This document shows, one piece after another, positions 43,492 through 50,984 of a stretch of 64,000 bases of DNA (positions within the stretch are counted from its first letter, which is position 1; each line of letters starts with the position of its first letter). The stretch is from Salinigranum halophilum. GTDB lineage: Archaea; Halobacteriota; Halobacteria; Halobacteriales; Haloferacaceae. The notes under the pieces are model-generated. The model was given only the letters and a program-made list of their open reading frames with translations. It was not told where the DNA came from and did not search any database. Position numbers and translations under genes: made by a program. The stretch covers positions 186,001 through 250,000 of the forward strand of contig NZ_SSNL01000005.1 of NCBI RefSeq assembly GCF_007004735.1, written 5' to 3'.

Positions 43492-44655
43492 ATGGAAGTC
43501 AGAGAGGGACTCTCGTACGGCGACGTGCTCGTCGTCCCGAAGCGGTCACCGGTCGACAGCCGAAGCGACGTCGACCTGACGACGAACCTCACTCCGAACA
43601 TCGAACTCGACGCGCCGGTGCTCTCGGCACCGATGGACACCGTCACCGAGACGGCGACGGCGGTCGCCCTCGACGCCGTCGGCGGACTCGGTGTCGTCCA
43701 CCGCTTCCTCGACATCGACGAGCAGGCCGACGCAGTGCGTCGGGCCAGCGAGGCGGGCGCACAGGTCGGCGCGGCAGTCGGTATCGACGAGGATTATCAC
43801 GCACGCACGACGGCGGTGGTCGACGCCGGTGCCGACTGTGTCGTCGTCGACGTCGCCCACGGACATATGGAGCGCTGTCTCGACGCCGTCGCGGAACTCG
43901 ACGGGACGTTCGACGTCGACATCGTCGCCGGCAACGTCGTCACGGCCGCGGGCGTCACGGACCTCGCCGCCGCGGGCGCGGACGCGGTGAAAGTCGGTGT
44001 CGGCCCGGGGTCACACTGCACCACGCGGAAAGTGACGGGGGCCGGGATGCCCCAGTTGACGGCGGTCGACGACTGTGCCGAGGCCGCCGCGGACCTCGAC
44101 GTCTGCATCGTCGCCGACGGCGGTATCCGCACCTCGGGCGACGCGGTGAAGGCGCTCATGGCCGGAGCCGACACCGTCATGCTAGGGAGTTTCTTCGCTG
44201 GCACCGACGAGGCGCCCGGTGCGGTCGTCACGGTCGACGGCCAGCGGTTCAAGCGGACGCGCGGCATGTCGACGACGGCCGCGAACGAGGCTCGCAGCGA
44301 CAAGGCGGACAACAGCCCCGGCGCCGACGAGGGCGTCGAGGGCCTGACCCCCTACACGGGCCCGCTCGAGCCGAAGACGACCGAGTTCCTCTGGGGCGTC
44401 CGTTCCGGGGTGTCGTACTGTGGCGGGCACACGCTCGCGGAGGCGCGCGCGAACGCCGAGTTCGTCCGTGTCTCGCCCAGCGCCGCCGAGCGCGAGGGCG
44501 CTCACGGCGTCCGTCTCGAGCCCAGCCGCGGCCGCGAACACGATGGCGTGACCGGCCCCGACGAGAACGCCGACGAGGAGCGCACGAACGGCGAACGCGG
44601 CGGCGACGGCGAGAGTGGTGACGACGGCGACGAACCGCTGGCACCGCGTCACTGA
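43492..44655 (+). CDS. IMP dehydrogenase/GMP reductase family protein, GMP reductase-like
   Basis: A 387-residue TIM-barrel enzyme. It begins [21 protein letters not shown]; the IMPDH/GMPR signature is [21 protein letters not shown] with catalytic Cys176. The CBS pair that IMP dehydrogenases insert after the HR(F/N) region is absent, and the barrel (about 340 residues) has GMP reductase size, so deamination of GMP to IMP is the likelier reaction. A polar tail of about 45 residues, rich in Glu, Gly and Asp, follows. It precedes a HAD phosphatase and RuBisCO, consistent with nucleotide salvage. Box ATATATAC and a GAGGT leader precede the ATG. Confidence 0.82.
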   Translation: MEVREGLSYGDVLVVPKRSPVDSRSDVDLTTNLTPNIELDAPVLSAPMDTVTETATAVALDAVGGLGVVHRFLDIDEQADAVRRASEAGAQVGAAVGIDEDYHARTTAVVDAGADCVVVDVAHGHMERCLDAVAELDGTFDVDIVAGNVVTAAGVTDLAAAGADAVKVGVGPGSHCTTRKVTGAGMPQLTAVDDCAEAAADLDVCIVADGGIRTSGDAVKALMAGADTVMLGSFFAGTDEAPGAVVTVDGQRFKRTRGMSTTAANEARSDKADNSPGADEGVEGLTPYTGPLEPKTTEFLWGVRSGVSYCGGHTLAEARANAEFVRVSPSAAEREGAHGVRLEPSRGREHDGVTGPDENADEERTNGERGGDGESGDDGDEPLAPRH

Positions 44656-44775
44656 ACGCGGATTCTCCCGCGCACGCTTCGCCCCCGCACGGCCGAGTGT
44701 GTGTCGGGCGGGGCGGTCCCCGCGGTCGGCGGCGGAGCCCCCACACGTAATGGTCCCGGACCCATACCCCGCGGC

Positions 44776-45576
44776 ATGGAGTCGAGATTCGCGGGTGCGC
44801 TCGTCGACATGGACGGGACGCTGTATCGCGGTGACACACCCATCGACGGGGCGGCGGAAGCGATCGACACCCTCCGCGAGGCCGGTGTCGAGGTCCAGTT
44901 CCTCACCAACAACCCGACGCGGTCGCCCGAGAACTACGTCGAGAAGCTGGCGGGGATGGGTATCGAGGCCGCCCCGGAGAACATCGTCACCGCGGGCGTC
45001 GTCACTGCCGACTACCTCGTCCGCGAATACGGGGACGAGCGCGTCTTCGTCGTCGGCGAACCGGACCTCGACGACGTGCTCACCGACGCGGGCCTCGCCG
45101 TCACCGACGACCCCGACGAGACGGAGGTGGTCGTCCTCTCGCTCGACACGGGCCTCGACCACGACCTCTTCGTTCGGACTCTGCGAGCCATCACACCCGA
45201 GACGCCAATCGTCGCGACGAACCCCGACCGCACCAAGCCCGGCACGGACGGCATCCTCCCCAGCGCGGGACTCGTCATCGGGGCCGTCGAGGGCATGACC
45301 GGCCGCGAACCCGACGTCGTCGCGGGCAAGCCCTCCGAGGTCGCCGCCCGGTTCGCGCTCGACCGCCTCGGTGTCCCCGCCGAGCGGTGTCTCCTCGTCG
45401 GCGACCGCCTCGACACCGACATCGAGATGGGTGCGCGGACCGGGATGACGACCGTCCTCGTCCGCACGGGCGTCACCGACGACGCGACGCTCGCGGCGTC
45501 AGCGGTCGAACCCGACGACGTCCTCGACTCCATCGCGGACATCGAGCGCGTGCTGGGGCGCGAACCGACGGAGTGA
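44776..45576 (+). CDS. HAD-IIA (NagD-like) sugar phosphatase
   Basis: A 266-residue HAD phosphatase with a C2-type cap. The catalytic motif is ALVDMDGTLYRG (Asp11 and Asp13), motif II is FLTNNPT, motif III lies in VAGKPSEVAA, and motif IV is VGDRLDTDIEMG. Family members remove phosphate from small molecules such as phosphoglycolate, UMP or glycerol phosphate. Its position 69 bases before RuBisCO makes 2-phosphoglycolate, the by-product of the oxygenase reaction, an attractive substrate; that is inference. Confidence 0.88.
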   Translation: MESRFAGALVDMDGTLYRGDTPIDGAAEAIDTLREAGVEVQFLTNNPTRSPENYVEKLAGMGIEAAPENIVTAGVVTADYLVREYGDERVFVVGEPDLDDVLTDAGLAVTDDPDETEVVVLSLDTGLDHDLFVRTLRAITPETPIVATNPDRTKPGTDGILPSAGLVIGAVEGMTGREPDVVAGKPSEVAARFALDRLGVPAERCLLVGDRLDTDIEMGARTGMTTVLVRTGVTDDATLAASAVEPDDVLDSIADIERVLGREPTE

Positions 45577-45603
45577 GCGCCCACCGTAGTCGAGGGAAAC
45601 AAC

Positions 45604-45623
45604 CCCACCGGTGGGTATTTACT
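45604..45623 (+). promoter_or_regulatory. Palindrome fused to box A of rbcL
   Basis: A perfect 12-base palindrome, CCCACCGGTGGG at 45604-45615, runs straight into the TATA box TATTTACT (45616-45623), which is centred about 26 bases before the ATG at 45646. A repressor bound here would cover the TFB contact site. Confidence 0.65.
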
Positions 45624-45645
45624 TCGGCGTGCTGGACGAGAACAC

Positions 45646-46890
45646 ATGACAGGAATCACGTACGAGGACTTCCTCGACCTCGGGTACGAGCCGTCCGACA
45701 GCGACCTCGTCTGTGAGTTCCACGTCGAACCCGCGGCCGACATGGACATGGAGGCCGCCGCGTCCAGGGTGGCCTCCGAGAGTTCGAACGGGACGTGGGC
45801 CGAACTCAACGTCGAGGAGTTCGTCGACCTGAGCGCCACCGCCTGTGCCATCGACGGCTCCCGAGTGACGGTCGCGTACCCCACGGAACTGTTCGACCCG
45901 GGAAACATGCCGCAGGTGCTCTCCTGTATCGCGGGGAACATCATGGGGATGAAGGCCGTCGACCGGATCAGGCTCCTCGACTGCACGTGGCCCGCCGGAC
46001 TCGCCAGGTCGTTCCCCGGCCCGCAGTTCGGGTCCGCGGTCCGACAGGAGGTCTTCGACGCGGGCGACCGGCCCATCCTCGCGACGGTGCCGAAGCCGAA
46101 GGTCGGCCTCCCCACGGACGAACACGTCCGCGTCGGCCGGGAGGCGTGGCTGGGCGGCATCGACCTCCTGAAGGACGACGAGAACCTCACCGACCAGTCG
46201 TTCAACCCCTTCGACGACCGTCTGACGGAGTCGCTGGCGGCGCGCGACGAGGCGGAGGAGGAGACGGGTGAGACGAAGTCGTACCTCGTCAACATCACGG
46301 ACGAGACGTCGGCGATGCTCGAACGGGTGGACAGGGCGGCCGAGGAGGGCTGTGAGTACGTGATGGTCGACGTGGTGACGACCGGGTGGGGGGCCGTCCA
46401 GACCGTCCGCGACGCCTGTGAGAACCACGGCATCGCCATCCACGCCCACCGCGCGATGCACGCCGCGTTCGACCGCATCGAGGACCACGGCGTGTCGATG
46501 CGCGTCGTGGCCCAGGTCGCCCGGCTGTGCGGCGTCGACCAGATTCACACCGGAACCGCCGACCTGGGGAAACTCGCGAACGAGGACACCGTCGGCATCA
46601 ACGAGTGGCTCTCTTCGGACCTGCACGGGCTGAACGACGTGCTTCCGGTGGCCTCCGGTGGGTTACATCCGGGGCTCGTCCCCGAACTCGTCTCGCGGGT
46701 GGGGACGAACGTCTGTATCCAGGCGGGCGGCGGCATCCACGGCCACCCCGGCGGCACCCACGACGGGGCGAAGGCGCTTCGACAGGCGACGGACGCGACG
46801 GTCGCCGGGGTTCCGCTCGACGAGTACGCGTCGGACCACCCCGAACTCGCCGTCGCGATGGAGAAGTGGGGGACGGAGACGCCGCGCTGA
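45646..46890 (+). CDS. rbcL: Ribulose-bisphosphate carboxylase, form III
   Basis: A 414-residue archaeal RuBisCO large subunit. All catalytic residues are present: Asn98, Lys150 and Lys152 (TVPKPKVGL), the carbamylated Lys176 with Asp178 and Glu179 (GIDLLKDDEN), His268 and Arg269, His301, loop-6 Lys309 (TADLGKLAN), Ser337 (PVASGGLHPG) and the phosphate-binding GGGIHGHPGG. Form III acts in the AMP pathway, turning ribulose bisphosphate from nucleotide ribose into 3-phosphoglycerate, and not in a Calvin cycle. The partner AMP phosphorylase and isomerase are not in the window. Leaderless start at 45646. Confidence 0.95.
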   Translation: MTGITYEDFLDLGYEPSDSDLVCEFHVEPAADMDMEAAASRVASESSNGTWAELNVEEFVDLSATACAIDGSRVTVAYPTELFDPGNMPQVLSCIAGNIMGMKAVDRIRLLDCTWPAGLARSFPGPQFGSAVRQEVFDAGDRPILATVPKPKVGLPTDEHVRVGREAWLGGIDLLKDDENLTDQSFNPFDDRLTESLAARDEAEEETGETKSYLVNITDETSAMLERVDRAAEEGCEYVMVDVVTTGWGAVQTVRDACENHGIAIHAHRAMHAAFDRIEDHGVSMRVVAQVARLCGVDQIHTGTADLGKLANEDTVGINEWLSSDLHGLNDVLPVASGGLHPGLVPELVSRVGTNVCIQAGGGIHGHPGGTHDGAKALRQATDATVAGVPLDEYASDHPELAVAMEKWGTETPR

Positions 46891-46897
46891 GGCGGGC

Positions 46898-47539
46898 TCA
46901 GACCCCGTCGACCAGTCGTTCGAGGTGTTCGGGGGGGACCGCACCGCGGGCGGCGTAGCCGTCGTACGCGAACGTCGGCACCCCGGTGACGCCCCGCTGC
47001 TGGGCGTCGGTGAACTGCTCGCGGACCGCGGCGTCGAGTTGCTCGTCCGAGAGCGCCGAGCGGACCTCCTCGCCGTCGACGCCGACCTCCTCGGCGAGTT
47101 CGACGAGCACCTCGGTGTCGCCGATGTCTCTCCCCTCGGTCCAGAGCGCCTCGAAGACCGCGACGTCGAAGTCGAGCCACGTCTCGTAGGGGTACTGCTC
47201 TTTGAGGTAGTACGAGACAGTCTGGGCGGGCAGGGAGTCGATGTCCGTGGCGAGTTCGAGCGTCATCTCCACGTCGTACTGCTCTTGGAGTCGTCGGACG
47301 TTCTCTTTCGCTTGCTCGAAGTAGTCGTCGTCCTTGCCGTCGTCGACCGAGTGGTCGATGCTCCCGTCGGAGGTGCGCTTCTGCGAGCGGAGGTCGAACG
47401 GTCGCCAGTCGATTTCCAGCGGTTCGTCGCGGGTCTCCTGGTACCGCCGGAGCGACTCCCTCCCCAAGTAACAGAACGGACAGACGTAGTCGGAGTAGAC
47501 GGTGATGGTCGCTGCCGCGGTGTCCGCGTCGGAGCTCAT
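46898..47539 (-). CDS. DsbA/FrnE-family thiol oxidoreductase
   Basis: A 213-residue thioredoxin-fold protein with the active-site DYVCPFCYLG (Cys20 and Cys23) and the late cis-Pro loop GVTGVPTFAYDG. A helical insertion (about 55-160) fits the FrnE/2-hydroxychromene-2-carboxylate isomerase-like branch. The N-terminus has no signal peptide, so it works in the cytoplasm. The CPFC pair indicates oxidoreductase or isomerase activity. The start at 47539 (MSSDADTA) is chosen because an in-frame ATG nine codons upstream is preceded by a Pro-rich non-haloarchaeal stretch. Confidence 0.88.
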   Translation of the reverse strand: MSSDADTAAATITVYSDYVCPFCYLGRESLRRYQETRDEPLEIDWRPFDLRSQKRTSDGSIDHSVDDGKDDDYFEQAKENVRRLQEQYDVEMTLELATDIDSLPAQTVSYYLKEQYPYETWLDFDVAVFEALWTEGRDIGDTEVLVELAEEVGVDGEEVRSALSDEQLDAAVREQFTDAQQRGVTGVPTFAYDGYAARGAVPPEHLERLVDGV

Positions 47540-47695
47540 ACACGGCGGTGGGGGACGCACCCGCAAGAGCGTTGTCCGTTCGGGTGACGCTCACGCGGCG
47601 ACGCCGCGTCTGGGACCTCTCGCCGGGGCCGTCGAGCGTCCGGGTCGAGAGCGACCCACAGCGTTTTAGCGGCCGAGCGCCGGACGTGTCTGTAT

Positions 47696-50359
47696 ATGCC
47701 GCAAGGGATCGTCGGAGAGTTTCTCTCGCTGAAGGAGGAGACGGACGCGGACCTGTTGGCGATGCAGTGCGGCGACTTCTACGAGTTCTTCGCCGACGAC
47801 GCGGAGACGGTGGGACGGGAACTCGACCTGAAGGTCTCACAGAAGTCCTCACACGGCTCGTCGTACCCGATGGCGGGCGTCCCGCTCGACGACCTCACGC
47901 CCTACCTGAAGGCGCTCGTCGAGCGCGGCTACCGGGTCGCCGTCGCGGAGCAGTACGAGACCGCGGACGGCCACGCGCGTGAGGTGACGCGCGTGGTCAC
48001 GCCCGGGACCCTGCTGGAGCCCTCCCGCGAGGACGCTCAGTACCTCGCGAGCGTCGTCCGCGACGACGAGACGTACGGCCTGGCCTTCGCGGACGTCACG
48101 ACCGGCCAGTTCCTCGTGACGAGCGTCGAGGGTGCCGACGCGGCGCACTCGGAGGTGTACCGCTTCGACCCGGTCGAACTCCTCCCGGGTCCCGGCGTGC
48201 GGAGCGAGGACGCGTTCCTCCGGCGCGTCCGCGAGAGCGACGTGAACCTCACCACGTTCGAGACGGAGGCGTTCGCGCCCGGGCGGGCCCGCCACGCCCT
48301 CCGCGAGCAGTTCGGCGACGTCACAGCGAGCGTCGGCCTCGACGACGAGGTCGCGGTGCGGGCGGCCGGGGCCGTACTCGCGTACGTCACGGAGACGAAC
48401 ACCGCCGTGACGGCGTCGATGACGCGGCTGCGGACGTACGAACCGGCGGACCACCTGACGCTCGACGCGACGACACAGCGGAACCTCGAACTCACGGAGA
48501 CGATGCACGGTGACCGGGCGGGGTCGCTCGTCGACACCATCGACCACACGGTGACGAGCGCCGGCGGCCGACTCCTGCGCGAGTGGGTGACGCGGCCGCG
48601 ACGGGACCGAGACGAGCTCCGCCGGCGGCTGGACTGTGTCGAGGCCCTCGCCGCGCACGCCCTGGCCCGCGAACGCCTCCGGGACGCACTCGACGGTGCC
48701 TACGACCTCGAACGACTGGCCTCCGGGGCGGCAGGGGGGCGAGCCGACGCGTCGGACCTGCTCGCGATTCGAGACACGCTCGCGCTCGTGCCCTCGCTCG
48801 CAGCGGCCATCGAGGAGTCGCCGCTCGTCGACTCGCCGCTCGCCGCGGTGGTCGAGCGACCCGACCGCGAGGCCGCACGGGACCTCCACGCGGAGTTGAC
48901 GGCCGCGCTCGCGGACGACCCGCCGAAGACGGTGCGGCAAGGAGAGCTGTTCCAGAGGGGATACGACGACGAACTGGACGACCTCATCGAACGCCACACC
49001 GAGATACGCGAGTGGCTCGACTCGCTCGCCGCCCGGGAGAAACGCGAACACGGCCTCAGTCACGTCACCGTCGACCGGAACCGGACGGACGGCTACTACA
49101 TCCAGGTCGGGAAGTCGGTGGCCGACGCGGTGCCCGAACACTACCGGGAGATCAAGACGCTGAAGAACTCCAAGCGGTTCGTCACCGACGAACTCGAGGA
49201 GAAAGAGCGGACGGTGCTCAGGGTCGAGGAGGCCCGCGCCGACCTGGAGTACGACCTGTTCTGTGAGCTTCGGAGCCGGGTCGGGGACGCCGCCGAGTTG
49301 CTGCAGGACGTCGGGCGGGTGCTGGCAGAACTGGACGTACTGGCCTCGCTGGCGACGCACGCCGCCGGGCAGGACTGGACGCGTCCGACCCTCACGGAGC
49401 CGGGCCCACTCAGCATCGAGGCCGGGCGGCACCCGGTCGTCGAAGCGACGACGGAGTTCGTCCCGAACGACCTGTTCATCGACGAGGAGCGGAGCTTCCT
49501 CATCGTCACCGGCCCGAACATGTCGGGCAAGTCGACGTACATGCGACAGGCGGCGCTCATCACGCTCCTCGCACAGGTCGGGAGCTTCGTCCCCGCGCGA
49601 AGCGCCGAAGTCGGCGTCGTCGACGGCATCTTCACCCGGGTCGGCGCGCTCGACGAACTCGCCCAGGGCCGGTCGACGTTCATGGTGGAGATGCAGGAGC
49701 TATCGAACATCCTCCACTCGGCGACCGACGAGTCGCTCGTCATCCTCGACGAGGTGGGACGGGGAACGGCGACGTACGACGGAATCTCCATCGCGTGGGC
49801 CGCCACGGAGTATCTGCACAACGAGATTCGGGCGAAAACGCTGTTCGCGACCCACTACCACGAACTCACGTCGCTGGCCGAGCACCTCCCCCGGGTGGCG
49901 AACGTCCACGTCGCCGCCGAGGAGCGCGACGGCGACGTGACCTTCCTCCGAACCGTCGAAGAGGGTGCGACCGACCGCTCGTACGGCATTCACGTCGCCG
50001 ACCTCGCGGGCGTGCCCGCCCCCGTCGTTTCGCGAGCGTCGGAGGTGCTCGACCGACTCCGCGACGAGAAGGCCATCGAGGCCAAGGGCGGGTCCGCCGA
50101 GCCCGTGCAGGCCGTCTTCGACCTGGGCAGCGGGAGCTTCACGGCCACCGCCGAGTCGAAGACGACCGAGCCGGCGGCGAACGGCGGCGCGGAGACGACG
50201 CCCGTGGCGGGTGCCGAGGTCGCCACGGAGCCGGGGACGGACCCCGCGACGGCGGACGTCCTGCGGGCGCTCCGCGAGACGAACGTGAACGAGACCTCCC
50301 CGGTCGAACTCATGGCGCGCGTCCAGGAGTGGCAAGAGCGGCTCGACGACGAGGGGTGA
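47696..50359 (+). CDS. mutS: DNA mismatch repair protein MutS
   Basis: An 887-residue MutS1-type protein. The mismatch-binding motif GDFYEFFADD is near residue 26. The clamp, lever and connector domains follow, then the ATPase: GPNMSGKST (about 604-612), the signature loop, DEVGRGTATYDG (Walker B) and ATHYHEL. The length is slightly above the bacterial norm because of an acidic linker (about 815-860) before a C-terminal helix that resembles a dimerisation tail. Box GCGTTTTAGCGG lies 32 bases before the ATG. It starts the mutS-Nudix-mutL block. Confidence 0.95.
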   Translation: MPQGIVGEFLSLKEETDADLLAMQCGDFYEFFADDAETVGRELDLKVSQKSSHGSSYPMAGVPLDDLTPYLKALVERGYRVAVAEQYETADGHAREVTRVVTPGTLLEPSREDAQYLASVVRDDETYGLAFADVTTGQFLVTSVEGADAAHSEVYRFDPVELLPGPGVRSEDAFLRRVRESDVNLTTFETEAFAPGRARHALREQFGDVTASVGLDDEVAVRAAGAVLAYVTETNTAVTASMTRLRTYEPADHLTLDATTQRNLELTETMHGDRAGSLVDTIDHTVTSAGGRLLREWVTRPRRDRDELRRRLDCVEALAAHALARERLRDALDGAYDLERLASGAAGGRADASDLLAIRDTLALVPSLAAAIEESPLVDSPLAAVVERPDREAARDLHAELTAALADDPPKTVRQGELFQRGYDDELDDLIERHTEIREWLDSLAAREKREHGLSHVTVDRNRTDGYYIQVGKSVADAVPEHYREIKTLKNSKRFVTDELEEKERTVLRVEEARADLEYDLFCELRSRVGDAAELLQDVGRVLAELDVLASLATHAAGQDWTRPTLTEPGPLSIEAGRHPVVEATTEFVPNDLFIDEERSFLIVTGPNMSGKSTYMRQAALITLLAQVGSFVPARSAEVGVVDGIFTRVGALDELAQGRSTFMVEMQELSNILHSATDESLVILDEVGRGTATYDGISIAWAATEYLHNEIRAKTLFATHYHELTSLAEHLPRVANVHVAAEERDGDVTFLRTVEEGATDRSYGIHVADLAGVPAPVVSRASEVLDRLRDEKAIEAKGGSAEPVQAVFDLGSGSFTATAESKTTEPAANGGAETTPVAGAEVATEPGTDPATADVLRALRETNVNETSPVELMARVQEWQERLDDEG

Positions 50360-50387
50360 CCGCCGCGAGACTCCGAGAGGCACTGGA

Positions 50388-50397
50388 TTGATAAATG
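50388..50397 (+). promoter_or_regulatory. Box A between mutS and the Nudix gene
   Basis: TTGATAAATG at this position is centred 26-27 bases before the ATG at 50419, the start of a 16-codon frame that runs into the Nudix gene. Confidence 0.6.
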
Positions 50398-50418
50398 CCA
50401 CTCCCGTCCGTTCACGCA

Positions 50419-50469
50419 ATGAGCCAGACGCGACGGACGGCGCGGCGCAGGCGACGAGGGCCCCGATAA
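50419..50469 (+). CDS. Candidate leaderless 16-residue leader peptide before the Nudix gene
   Basis: An ATG at 50419 opens 16 codons, MSQTRRTARRRRRGPR, ending in TAA at 50467-50469. The last base of the stop is the first base of the Nudix ATG (TAATG), so translation could be coupled. A box A sits at exactly 26-27 bases upstream, which makes the ATG a natural leaderless start. The peptide is nearly all Arg, which in CG-rich DNA can arise by chance, so it may be no more than a short in-frame stretch. No peptide of this length is known to me here. Confidence 0.4.
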   Translation: MSQTRRTARRRRRGPR

Positions 50470-50984
50470 TGGGCAAGAACATGTGGGCGAAGGTCGTCCA
50501 GCGCGGCATCCTCCTCCGCGAAGCGGACCAGCGCGAGGCGCTCGTCCTCCGGAACCCCGACGGGACGTGGGAGCTCCCCGGCGGGAAGGTCGAGTACGGC
50601 GAGACGGCGTTCGACAGCCTCGAGCGCGAAGTGCGCGAGGAGACGGGGCTGTCGGTGACGGCCGCAGAGCCCATCGAGACCACGGTCCGAAAGCTCAAGC
50701 GGAAGAAGAAACGCGGCAAGTTCGCCGTCGTCTACCGGTGTGCGTTCGAGGGCGAGACGGTCGAACTCAGCGACGAGCACGTCGGCTTCGCGTGGCGGGA
50801 CGTGAGGGGACTCGCCGAGACGAACCTCAAGCAGGTCGACGAGTACCGGAGCCTACGGCGGGTGTTGACGGAGCCGAGCACCGAGCCGCGGTGGGAGCGG
50901 CCGGCAATCCACGCGGCCGGGTTCGGTCGACGCGGCGAGGTGACGAACGGCGAGGAGACGATGCGGGAGGCCGACGAGACGTGA
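50469..50984 (+). CDS. Nudix hydrolase in the mismatch-repair operon
   Basis: A 171-residue Nudix protein. The Nudix box is GGKVEYGETAFDSLEREVREETG (key residues G, E, R, E, E of the GX5EX7REUXEEXGU pattern) after WELPGGK. A basic loop (KLKRKKKRGKF) is unusual for a haloarchaeon. Its C-terminal helix is polar. The stop overlaps the mutL GTG (GTGA), so the two are translated together. MutT-type cleaning of oxidised nucleotides would fit the repair setting; that is inference. Confidence 0.87.
   Translation: MGKNMWAKVVQRGILLREADQREALVLRNPDGTWELPGGKVEYGETAFDSLEREVREETGLSVTAAEPIETTVRKLKRKKKRGKFAVVYRCAFEGETVELSDEHVGFAWRDVRGLAETNLKQVDEYRSLRRVLTEPSTEPRWERPAIHAAGFGRRGEVTNGEETMREADET

Noticed and set aside
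47849-49432. Long minus-strand frame opposite mutS
   Set aside because: Antisense shadow; mutS on the other strand is complete with all motifs.
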